Of a stretch of DNA of 36,213 bases, positions 18,149 through 27,075 are shown one piece after another; positions within the stretch are counted from its first letter, which is position 1, and every line of letters begins with the position of its first letter. The notes under the pieces are model-generated. The model saw only the letters and a program-made list of their open reading frames with translations. It was not told where the DNA came from and made no database searches. The stretch covers positions 1 to 36,213 of the forward strand of contig JACAEW010000110.1 in assembly GCA_013388675.1 (NCBI GenBank), in the 5' to 3' direction. The stretch is from Syntrophaceae bacterium (GTDB taxonomy: Bacteria; Desulfobacterota; SM23-61). The translations under genes were made by a program, and so were the position numbers.

Positions 18149-20326
18149 TCACCCTTTACCCCCCTTACCCTGCCCTCTGTCGTTCACAGGCCCCACCGGG
18201 CCGAAGCAGCCCATGACCGCTTTGGGGTAGGGCAGGTTCAGGGTGAAGGTCGTTCCTTCCCCGTTGTTGCTCGTCACCGCGATGGTTCCTCCATGGTTCT
18301 TCACCACCGAGTGGACGATGGAAAGCCCCAGGCCCGTTCCCCCCTCCTTGGTGGTGAAAAAAGGGTCGAATATTTTGTTTTCCATTCCGGGAGGGATTCC
18401 TCCCCCCGTGTCGCTCAGGCGGATGGTCACGTCCCGGTCCTCGTTCTGGCTCAGGGAAATCCGCAGCGTCCCCCCTCCGGGCATCGCCTCCAGGGCGTTC
18501 ATCTCCAGGTTCACGACGGCCTCCCGGACCTGCTCCGGGTCCACGCGAATGAGGACCTTCCCTTCCGGGTACTCTTTCCGGACTTCGACTCGCTGCTTGC
18601 GCGCGGGGATGGAGATCCAGTCCAGGGTCCGGTCCAGGACCTCTTTCAGGTCCACCTCCTGGAAGGCGGGCGGTTTGGGTTTGGCGAATTCGAGGAAGTT
18701 GGTGAGCATGCGGTTGATCCGCTCCGACTCCTCGCCGATGAACTGGATCATTTCCGACTGGACCGGCTGGGCCACCCCTTTTTTGAGCGTCTACGCCGAA
18801 CCCAGGATGATTCCCAGGGGATTGCGGATCCCATGGACGAAGGAGGCCGCCATCTCCCCCAGGGCCGCCAACTTCTCCGACTGCATTACCTGCCAGTCTT
18901 TCTTCTTCAGGTCCTGGTAGAGTCGCGCCCTGGAGATGGCCATGGCCACGGCCGGAGCCAGGGCCTCCAGGGCTTCGATCTCCATGATGGTGAAGTTCTT
19001 TTCGCCTTTCTTGTCCCCCAAAAGGATGAATCCCAGGAGCCCCTCCTCCCATTCCAGCGGAAGCACGAGGGAAAGGCGGGCTTCGTTCATCTCCTGGACT
19101 TCGGGCTGGAGGGCGCGTATATTCTTGACCATTTCCAGTTCCACCGCCCTCTCGGACTTTTTCAGGTAGGCAATGAAAGGGCTATCCACCGGGAAGGAGC
19201 GCTCCCGGGGAAGCCCTTTGTGGCTGAAGAGCCGGTAACAGTTGGATTCGCTCTCCAGGATCCAGATTCCCACCCGGTCGAGGAGCAGGGCCTGGGAAAT
19301 GAAGTTCACGGTCGCCCCGAGCAAAGTCTGAAGGTCAAGAATATTGAGAAGCGTGCGGGTGAACTCGAAGAATTTCAGGCGGAAGAGATACCTTTCCCGG
19401 TAGAAGAACCGGTCGATGAACTCCTCCACCTTCCTCTCCAGCGGCCGCAGGAGGAAGACCAGCACCAGCACCATTGTGGCTTCCACTAGAAGGGACGTGG
19501 TCTCCAGCTTCCTCGCCACGATGTCGCATACGTTCTTGACGAAGAGGATGTAAATGACCAAAACCAGCCCGGAGAGGAGCGAATACAGGATCCCGCCCCG
19601 GATGATGAAATGGATGTCCACCAGGCGGTATTTCACGATCGCCAGGGCGAAAAAGAAGCTGATGAGGAGTGAGTACAGGCTGGCCACGAAGAAGAAGGAA
19701 TAGCCCAGGTGGAAGAGATAGTTCATCACGTGCAGGATAAGCCCGATGACGAACATGGAGATGATCCCCACCAGGATATAGAGGATCTGCAGCCGCTGGC
19801 GGGCGATCTTCGTTTGGCGGTAGGAAAGGATGAAATTCACCACCCCCCAGGCGAAGTACCCCAGCCCGATCAGGGCCAGGATCAGGGCCAGAAGCTGGGA
19901 CTCCAGGCGCCCGTGGAAGGTGAAGACGTAATAAAAGATGGACCCGATCTGCACCACCCGCCCGATGTCCACCTCCAGCAGAAGGATGAAGGGCACCAGC
20001 AGCGCCACGGGGCCCGCATACAGGACAAGGCTGCGCCGGCCGTCGAAGAACCGGGTCAGCTTCTGGGGAAAGACATAGGAAAAATGGAGGAAAAAAACGG
20101 GGAAGAGAAAGACCCCGATGAATATGACCTTGACCCCCACCAGGGCCACGGAATGGAGGTCGCTGTTGATCATGATCAGCTCGCCCGCGTTCCAGGCCAC
20201 GAAGGAAAGGATGAGCAGGGTGAAGACCCGGTTCACCACCCCTTTGGGATGGTCATAGAAGACAATCAGGCAGAGGGTGAGGTTGATGGCGAAGGCTAAC
20301 GCTGCGGGGATGGCATAGACGCTCAT
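18149..20326 (-). pseudogene. Sensor histidine kinase (7TM-type N-terminus, GAF-like, HisKA, HATPase) interrupted by one in-frame TAG
   Basis: ORFs 18791-20326 and 18149-18775 share a frame. Junction reads HGIRNPLGIILGSA-TAG-TLKKGVAQPVQSEMIQFIGEESERINRMLTNFLEFAKP. H, N and G boxes (NLEMNALEAMPGGG, GGGIPPGMENKIFDPFFTTKEGGTGLGLS) are intact on either side. Confidence 0.85.
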
Positions 20327-20459
20327 AGACGGCGGCTCCTGGTTCCTTCTCTCCTTCCAGGCCTATATTCACGAGCGATCTACAAAATCGGTAATCCGTA
20401 TCAATTTAGTTATGTTATTTGAAAATCATACCCAGCCATCCCGAATAAGTTAGCCATCG

Positions 20460-20512
20460 CTGAAATCCCCCCCAACCCCCCTTTGCAAAGGGGGGCAGGG
20501 GGGATTTCTGGG
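20460..20512. repeat. AAATCCCCC...GGGGGATTT palindromic intergenic repeat
   Basis: tgaaatcccccccaacccccctttgcaaaggggggcaggggggatttct. Confidence 0.75.
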
Positions 20513-20694
20513 GGATCGTTTGAGAGGGCAAAAGGTATCTTTTTCAAAAAGCCAAAGTGTTACGGCTATCCCAATATACCTTTTTCCGCGGATAAAAAAA
20601 AGAGGGAGCGGCTGAGGATGATCTGGGGTTGGGCAAGAAACCCAAATGGTTTAAAATTTGGCTTTTTGTAAGACTTTCGTGTTTTGAAAAGGTC

Positions 20695-20842
20695 GTCTCA
20701 GAAATCCCTCCCGGCCCCCCTTTTTCAAAGGGGAGGAGAGTTTTTGGTGGGATCCGAGTTGGCAGCTTCGGTTTTCCCCCTTGGGAAAAGGGGGAAAGAG
20801 GGAGATTTTCACTCCGCATTCCGAATTCCGCATTCCGCATTC
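20695..20842. repeat. AAATCCC/GGGGAGGAG repeat adjoining an ATTCCGCATTCCG repeat
   Basis: cagaaatccctcccggcccccctttttcaaaggggaggag and actccgcattccgaattccgcattccgcattca. Confidence 0.65.
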
Positions 20843-21560
20843 ATGCCTTCGCTTCCCCCAGATAGGCCGAGCGAACCATTTCATTTTTCCGCAGGCTCTC
20901 GGCGGCATCGCTGAGAAGGATCGTCCCGGTCTGGAGGACATAGCCCCGGTCGGCCACCTGCAGGGCCATGCGGGCGTTCTGTTCCACCAGGAGGATGGTC
21001 GTCCCGGTTTCATGAAGTTGCCGGATGGTATCGAAGATGCTGTCCACCAGGACCGGCGCCAGGCCCATGGAGGGTTCGTCCAGCAGGAGGACCCGGGGGT
21101 TGGACATGAGCGCCCGGCCGGTGGCCAGCATCTGCTGCTCCCCTCCGCTCAGGGTGCCGGCCACCTGGCGGCTTCGCTCTTCCAGCCGGGGAAACAGGGA
21201 AAAGACTCTTTGCAGGTTCGCGGCGACGACCTTGGGGTTGTTGACGGAAAACGCGCCCATCTCCAAGTTCTATAACACCGTGAGGCGGCCGAAAATTCTC
21301 CGCCCTTCGGGGACCTGGACAACCCCTTTTTCGACGATTTCGTGGGGAGGGTACTTCGTCAGCTCCTCTCCCTCGAAGCGGATGGATCCCTGCCGCGGCC
21401 GCAGCAAACCGCTGATGGTTTTCAGGGTCGTGCTCTTGCCCGCCCCGTTGCCCCCGATCAGGGTAACGACCTCTCCCTTCTCGACAACCAGGGAGACGTT
21501 CTTCAGTGCATGAATGTGCCCGTAATAGGCATGGACGTTTTCAACCGAAAGAATGGGCAT
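20841..21560 (-). pseudogene. livF: Branched-chain amino acid ABC transporter ATP-binding protein LivF interrupted by one in-frame TAG
   Basis: ORFs 21270-21560 (Walker A GGNGAGKSTT) and 20841-21266 (LSGGEQQM, Walker B) share a frame; junction reads IFGRLTVL-TAG-NLEMGAF where LivF normally has Glu (TVxENLxMG). Confidence 0.9.
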
Positions 21561-21568
21561 ATGGATGC

Positions 21569-22366
21569 CTAGTGAGAGGCGCCCCCCTTCCCCAGGTAGG
21601 CTTCGATGACCACCGGGTTATTCCGGATTTCATCGGGCGTGCCTTCGGCGATTTTCTTCCCGTAATCCAGCACGGTCACGGTTTCCGAAATGCCCATCAC
21701 CACCCGCATCTGGTGTTCGATCAGCAAAATGGTAATGCCCAGTTCATCCCGCAGGTGGCGGATAAAATCCATCATCTCCTGGGTCTCCCGGGGGTTCATG
21801 CCCGCCGTGGGCTCATCCAGGAGGAGGAGTTTCGGCCGGGTGGCCAGGGCCCGGGCGATTTCCAGCCTTCGCTGGTCCCCGTAGGGGAGGTTCTTGGCCA
21901 GGAAGTCCCCCTTTCCGGCCAGGTTGACGAAACGGAGGATTTTCCGCGCCTCCTCGGCCGCCTCCTTCTCCTCCCTTCGGGTCCCCGGAGTCCCCGCCAC
22001 AATGCCGAAAAAACCCGCTTTGAGGTGGCCGTGGAGCCCGACCAGGATGTTTTCCATCGCCGTGAGGTTGGGAAAGAGGCGGATATTCTGGTAAGTGCGG
22101 GTAATGCCCAGGCGGACAATCTGATCGGGAAGAAGCCCGATCAGCAGATGGTTGTCGAAAAAGATCTCCCCCTCTTCGGCTTTGTAGAAACCAGTTACAC
22201 AGTTGAAGAAGGTGGTTTTTCCCGCTCCGTTGGGGCCGATGATGCTGTGGATGCTCCTTTCCTTGACCTCTAAATCCAGTTCCTGGACGGCGACCAGGCC
22301 GCCGAACTTCTTGGTGGCCTTCCGGGAGGTCAGAATGGAATGATTTTTTTCTATTCCCGCGGCCAT
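21569..22366 (-). CDS. livG: Branched-chain amino acid ABC transporter ATP-binding protein LivG
   Basis: Walker A GPNGAGKTTFFNCVTGFY, LPYGDQRRLEIARAL, LLLDEPTAGMNP; ORF extends to 22519 but ATG at 22366 (MAAGIEKNH) is the more likely start. Confidence 0.88.
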   Translation of the reverse strand: MAAGIEKNHSILTSRKATKKFGGLVAVQELDLEVKERSIHSIIGPNGAGKTTFFNCVTGFYKAEEGEIFFDNHLLIGLLPDQIVRLGITRTYQNIRLFPNLTAMENILVGLHGHLKAGFFGIVAGTPGTRREEKEAAEEARKILRFVNLAGKGDFLAKNLPYGDQRRLEIARALATRPKLLLLDEPTAGMNPRETQEMMDFIRHLRDELGITILLIEHQMRVVMGISETVTVLDYGKKIAEGTPDEIRNNPVVIEAYLGKGGASH

Positions 22367-22401
22367 ACTTTTTTCCCCGGGTGTCCATCGGACGAGCCCG
22401 T

Positions 22402-24123
22402 TCAAATAGATACCTTCCCTTTCCCCCGGTTTCCCGCTTCCGCCCCGGAGGGGGAGTCCGGCGGTATGTCCGTCGGTTCTTCCTCGTGCAGTTCCCGTCG
22501 CCGCACCGCCTCCGGCCACAGGCCCTCCGGCCGAAGAAGCATCATCGCTACCAGGGCCGCTCCGTAAACCAGAAGCCGGTACTCGGCGAACTCCCGCAGG
22601 AGTTCAGGCAGGCCCACCAAGGCTACTGCGCCCACGATGACCCCGGGGATGCTCCCCATGCCACCCACGATGATCACGCAAAGGATATTGATGGAAATCA
22701 TGACATTGAAGCTATGGGGATAGATCGAGCCGAGCTTGCTGGCAAAGATGGCCCCGCTCAGAGCGGAAAAGCCGGCCCCCGTGGCAAAGGACAGCAACTT
22801 GGTGGCCACGAGGTTGATCCCCATGGCCTGGGCCACATCTTCGTCCTCCCGAACAGCCATCCAGGCCCGCCCCAGGCGGGAATCCCGCAGCCGCCAGGAG
22901 ATGAACCCGACCAAAAGACAGCCCGCGAGAATCAGGTAATAGAGCTGCTGGGGGGTCCCGAATTCGATCGCCCCCAGGGAGGCCTTGGGAATCTTGCCCA
23001 CCCCCTGAGCCCCTCCCAGCCAGGGCCGTAAAAAATCCGATAGAACGAGAATCCGGATGATCTCTCCGAAGCCCAAGGTGGCGATGGCCAGGTAATCGCC
23101 CCGCATCTTGAGCACCGGGATTCCCAGGAGCACCCCGAAAATGACCCCCAGCAGGATGGCGAAGGGGAGGGCCTCCCAGAAGGAAAGCTGGAAGAACCCC
23201 AGTTCAGGGGAAGTCAGAATCGCCACCGTGTAAGAGCCGATGGCGAAAAAGGCCACGTACCCCAGGTCCAGGAGGCCGGCGTAGCCCACGACGATGTTCA
23301 GCCCCAGGCCGAGGAGGACGTAGAGCCCCACGATGGTCAAGACCTCGCTCAGGAACAGGCCCAGGACCTGGGGAAGCACGAAAAGAAGCACGGCCAGGAG
23401 CGCCCATCCCGCCAGGCGAAGGGACCGCTGCTTGGCCGGGGAGGTTTGCCGGAAGGCCGTTCGCAGGGCTTCTCCCTTCCTGGCCCAGAGGTACATGATG
23501 AGGGCAATCCCCGCAAACAAGGAGGCCGCCCCCCAATGCGTCAGCCCGTTTGCCGCATAAAGCCAATCGTTCAGGGCCGATAAGGGTCCCCAGAGGGCGA
23601 ATGTAGGGCGGAGCAGGTCCTGTAGGACGCCTACGGCGACGGTACAAGCCAGGGAGGTTCCCAGGACCCGTCGAGCCAAGGGAGGGGACAGAAAAAAAAG
23701 GCCGGCCAGGAGGCCGCCCAAAGCCCCGCATAAAAGGAGGGGAAAGGGACCTCCTTCGACCCCCATATCCAGGGTGAGCATGCGGTACAGGGCGGGGGAG
23801 GCGTTGATGAAAATCTTACGGAGGTTGACCAGGTTCCCCAGAGTGACCAAAAGAGACAGGACTCCCGCCGCCACGAGCCCCGCCAGAAGGCTGTTTAGAA
23901 GGGGGTACGTCGATTCCATCCGGGTGGCGCGCCGCGTCGCCGAGTAGCCGCCAAACACGGGGACCAGAAGAAAGAGGGCATGGCCCATGGAGAGGACCTC
24001 GCTGATCACGCCCCGTTGGCTGAAGGCCTCCACCATTCCGATCAGGGCCAGAAGAACCCCCACGGCGCCGAAGATCAGGCCCATCCGGATGCCATTCTCC
24101 CAAAGGCTAGGACCTTGCTTCAT
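22402..24123 (-). CDS. livM: Branched-chain amino acid ABC transporter permease LivM (N-terminally extended)
   Basis: GLNIVVGYAGLLDLGYVAFFAIGSYT...; GDYLAIATLGFGEIIR; SRLGRAWMAVREDEDVAQAMGIN; GGMGSIPGVIVGA. Confidence 0.9.
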   Translation of the reverse strand: MKQGPSLWENGIRMGLIFGAVGVLLALIGMVEAFSQRGVISEVLSMGHALFLLVPVFGGYSATRRATRMESTYPLLNSLLAGLVAAGVLSLLVTLGNLVNLRKIFINASPALYRMLTLDMGVEGGPFPLLLCGALGGLLAGLFFLSPPLARRVLGTSLACTVAVGVLQDLLRPTFALWGPLSALNDWLYAANGLTHWGAASLFAGIALIMYLWARKGEALRTAFRQTSPAKQRSLRLAGWALLAVLLFVLPQVLGLFLSEVLTIVGLYVLLGLGLNIVVGYAGLLDLGYVAFFAIGSYTVAILTSPELGFFQLSFWEALPFAILLGVIFGVLLGIPVLKMRGDYLAIATLGFGEIIRILVLSDFLRPWLGGAQGVGKIPKASLGAIEFGTPQQLYYLILAGCLLVGFISWRLRDSRLGRAWMAVREDEDVAQAMGINLVATKLLSFATGAGFSALSGAIFASKLGSIYPHSFNVMISINILCVIIVGGMGSIPGVIVGAVALVGLPELLREFAEYRLLVYGAALVAMMLLRPEGLWPEAVRRRELHEEEPTDIPPDSPSGAEAGNRGKGKVSI

Positions 24124-24150
24124 CCGATTCCTTTTCGGGTGTTTTCCCGC

Positions 24151-25218
24151 TCAGGCCTTTTTGACGGCCAGCCGTTCCCCCAAGAGACCGGTCGGCCTGA
24201 AGATCAAAACCAATACGAGCATGGTGAAGGCAATGGCATCCTTCAGTTGATACGGGGCCACAATGCCGAGGCCATCCAGGAACAGGCTGGGGCCCACCGA
24301 TTCGATCAAGCCCAGGAAGATCCCCCCCAGCATGGCCCCGGGGATATTGCCGATTCCCCCCAGCACCGCGGCGGTGAAGGCTTTGATACCCGGGATGAAA
24401 CCCATAAAGAAATGAACCTGCTTGAACATGAGCGCGTAGAGGACTCCCGCCGCTCCGGCCGAAATCCCGCCGATCACGAAGGTGGTCACGATCATCCGGT
24501 CGATGCTGATTCCCATGAGCGAGGCGGCCTCCTTGTCCTCCGATACCGCCCGAATGGCCTTTCCCATCTTGCTTTTCTGGACGAAGCCGTAAAGGGCGGC
24601 CATCATGACGGCCGCGGAGATGATCACGACGGCCTGAAATTTCAGGATCCGGAAGTCCCCGAACGTCCATTGCCCTTCAAGGATTTTCACGACCGGGTAG
24701 GCCTGGAACCCCGAGCCGTAAAGCCCCCGGAAGGTGTACTGGAGAAAGAAAGAGGCGCCGATGGCGGTAATCAGGGGAACCAATCGCGGGGCATTCCGCA
24801 GGGGGCGGTAGGCGATCCGCTCCAGGAGGACCGCGACCAGGGTGGAAGTGGCCATGGAAACCAGGAAAATGGCCGCCAGGCACAGGATCGGATGTTGATC
24901 CAAAAGGCCGGAGGAGTAAAAGGCCGCGGCCACAAAATACGCCGTGTAGGGACCGCTCATGAAGACTTCGCTGTGGGCGAAGTTGATCATCCGCAAAATC
25001 CCGTAAACCATGGTGTAGCCCATGGCGATCAGGGCGTAGATGCTCCCCTGGGCCAGGCCGAAGACCAGGAAATCGAACCAGTGATGGGCGCTGTACCGGC
25101 CGGCCCCCAGGGTTGCGGCCGACCCCCAGAGGATGAGCAGGAGAATGCTCCCCCCGATCAGCCACATGAGGACATCGGTCGGGTTAATTCTTTCTTTCCA
25201 TTGCTGCCGCATGAACAT
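24151..25218 (-). CDS. livH: Branched-chain amino acid ABC transporter permease LivH
   Basis: GLAQGSIYALIAMGYTMVYGILRMINFAHSEVFM; MGKAIRAVSEDKEAASLMGIS; AVLGGIGNIPGAMLGG. Confidence 0.92.
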   Translation of the reverse strand: MFMRQQWKERINPTDVLMWLIGGSILLLILWGSAATLGAGRYSAHHWFDFLVFGLAQGSIYALIAMGYTMVYGILRMINFAHSEVFMSGPYTAYFVAAAFYSSGLLDQHPILCLAAIFLVSMATSTLVAVLLERIAYRPLRNAPRLVPLITAIGASFFLQYTFRGLYGSGFQAYPVVKILEGQWTFGDFRILKFQAVVIISAAVMMAALYGFVQKSKMGKAIRAVSEDKEAASLMGISIDRMIVTTFVIGGISAGAAGVLYALMFKQVHFFMGFIPGIKAFTAAVLGGIGNIPGAMLGGIFLGLIESVGPSLFLDGLGIVAPYQLKDAIAFTMLVLVLIFRPTGLLGERLAVKKA

Positions 25219-25404
25219 TTAGGATGGTCTCGCAAAAAAGCATCGATAGGCTCTCCCCCTGGACGGGGGGAGGATCCGGGTGGGGGCGATAGATGGAATG
25301 ATTTGAAAGGCCTATCAAGCCCCTTCCCCATAATCCCTTCCCCCAAGGGGAGGAAGGATTTTCTTTTTTAGGGGTTCGTCCATTACGAAAATATGACCCA
25401 GGCG

Positions 25405-25438
25405 GATGAGCCGGGTCTTTTTCCCTTCCCGGCTCATC
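25405..25438 (-). promoter_or_regulatory. Strong hairpin 3' of livK in the livK-livH intergenic region, without a U-tract
   Basis: GATGAGCCGGG (25405-25415) perfectly complementary to CCCGGCTCATC (25428-25438), 12-nt loop. Confidence 0.7.
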
Positions 25439-25463
25439 GTCGCTGGTTGAAGAGATCTTGGGG

Positions 25464-26762
25464 CTACTTCTTCGCCGGGGCCTTCGGGGCCGCCGGCTTT
25501 GCGGCCGGAGCGGCGGCCATGGGCGCCCAGAAGGGCTTATCGGGCATCACCAGTTTCTTCACGTTTTCTTCCGTGGTCTTGTAAACGGCGATCCTCGGGT
25601 CCGCGCAGTCTCCGTATTTATCGCAGGAGATGGTCCCGGTCAGCCCTTTCATCCCTTTCGTTGCATACAGAGCGTCGCGGAGTTTCTGCCGCCCGATGTA
25701 CAGGGTCCCATCCGGTCCCTTTTTGCCCACTTTCTGTATGGCCGCAAAGATCATCATGGCCGCGTCATATCCGTGGGCGTGGAACGGGGCGATGGGCTTT
25801 TCCCCGTATTTTTTCTGGTGCTTGTCCAAAAAAGCCTTATAGCCGGCCCCGAAGGCGGAGAAATCGGGACTCGAATGGTACATTCCTACGGCCGTATCTC
25901 CCGCGGCCTTGTAAAAGTCGGTGGAAAAAATTCCGTCCGCCCCCATCAGGGCCGTTTTTTCCAATCCCTTTACTTCCTTCACCTGGCGGGTGATGTGGCC
26001 GCCCGCCGCGATGAAAATCGGATAGTAAAGGAATTCCGGCTGGCCCGTGGCGATCTTGGTCAGAACCGGCCGCATGTCCGTATCCGTGGGGGCAACGGCT
26101 TCCTGGAAGGTGATGGTGCCCCCCATTTTCTTGAAGGTCTCGGCGAAAACGGCCTGCAGTTGTTCCGCGTACACGCTTCCATCATGGATGGTCGCGGCCT
26201 TTTTCACTTTCAGTTGCTTGATGGCGAACTCCGCGGCCACCGCCCCCTGAACCTTGTCGTTATGGGCGGTGCGGAGATAGCCGTCATAATCCGGTCCCCG
26301 CTTCGGGTCGGTCAGGTAGGGAGCCGTGTTGGAGGGAGAAACGGTGGCGATGCCCGCCTTCCAGAGAATCGGCGCGCCGGGGCGGGCCTCGCTGGAGCAG
26401 TTCGACCCGACCGCGGCCACCACGGTGGGGTCTGCCGCGATCTTGGTCGCCGCCGCTTGTCCGCCCTCGGCGTTGCAGCCCGTGTCCTGGGCGGTCAGCT
26501 TGATGGGATGACCCAGGAGTTTTCCCCCTTTGTCGTCTATGGCGATCTCTACCCCGCGCTTGGTATCCGTGCCCAAAGAGGCATCGGGCCCGGCAATCAC
26601 CATCCAGCAGGCGATGTGGATGGGCTCTCCGGGTTTCAGCTTGATGATCCCGATTTTGTCCTCGTATTTAAAGGCTTCCTTTTTAGCTTGGCCGTAGGCG
26701 GCCCCCGCGGCAAAGGCCGCGATCATGACTCCCAGCAGAGAATAAAGAAAAAGGCGTTTCAT
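25464..26762 (-). CDS. livK: Branched-chain amino acid ABC transporter substrate-binding protein LivK
   Basis: Signal peptide MKRLFLYSLLGVMIAAFAAGAAYG; type I SBP features (GVEIAIDDKGGKLLGHPIKLTAQDTGCNAEGGQAAATKI); Ala/Pro/Lys-rich tail. Confidence 0.9.
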   Translation of the reverse strand: MKRLFLYSLLGVMIAAFAAGAAYGQAKKEAFKYEDKIGIIKLKPGEPIHIACWMVIAGPDASLGTDTKRGVEIAIDDKGGKLLGHPIKLTAQDTGCNAEGGQAAATKIAADPTVVAAVGSNCSSEARPGAPILWKAGIATVSPSNTAPYLTDPKRGPDYDGYLRTAHNDKVQGAVAAEFAIKQLKVKKAATIHDGSVYAEQLQAVFAETFKKMGGTITFQEAVAPTDTDMRPVLTKIATGQPEFLYYPIFIAAGGHITRQVKEVKGLEKTALMGADGIFSTDFYKAAGDTAVGMYHSSPDFSAFGAGYKAFLDKHQKKYGEKPIAPFHAHGYDAAMMIFAAIQKVGKKGPDGTLYIGRQKLRDALYATKGMKGLTGTISCDKYGDCADPRIAVYKTTEENVKKLVMPDKPFWAPMAAAPAAKPAAPKAPAKK

Positions 26763-27075
26763 GTTCTTCTCCTTTCCTTGTTATGATGGGTTTTCGCCCG
26801 CCAACCTGTTCTTCTTAGCCGCCTCTTTTCATCCCCCCTTCCCTTGCCTGTTTTAAAAAATAAACCCATCCTACAGACGGTTCATTTTTTTGTCAAGGTT
26901 TCTGTGGGCGGTTGGGCGGTGCCGGAAGATTCCCCCGATGCCCGCCCGAGCGCCCGCACCGGGCGGTTTCTCGCGCCGGACTGGCAGGATTGGAAACCAG
27001 GGACTTTGGTTCCCGCCGGGGCCTATTGCCATACCCTGCCGGACAAAGAAATCCTCCCGGGTGCGAACTTCGTGA

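Noticed and set aside
18005-19489. 494 aa plus-strand ORF opposite the histidine kinase
   Set aside because: Antisense to a gene with recognisable kinase motifs; composition (repetitive H/D/G/L/R) is typical of a shadow ORF in GC-rich DNA
18791-21272. Genome-wide TAG recoding (for example pyrrolysine) as the explanation for both in-frame ambers
   Set aside because: TAG terminates at least five apparently normal genes in the same window, and Glu rather than a special residue is expected at livF; retained only as a low-probability alternative
23980-25371. 463 aa plus-strand ORF opposite livH/livM
   Set aside because: Antisense to conserved permease genes; low-complexity charged composition, no recognisable domain
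25458-26786. 442 aa plus-strand ORF opposite livK
   Set aside because: Shadow ORF over a clear substrate-binding protein gene
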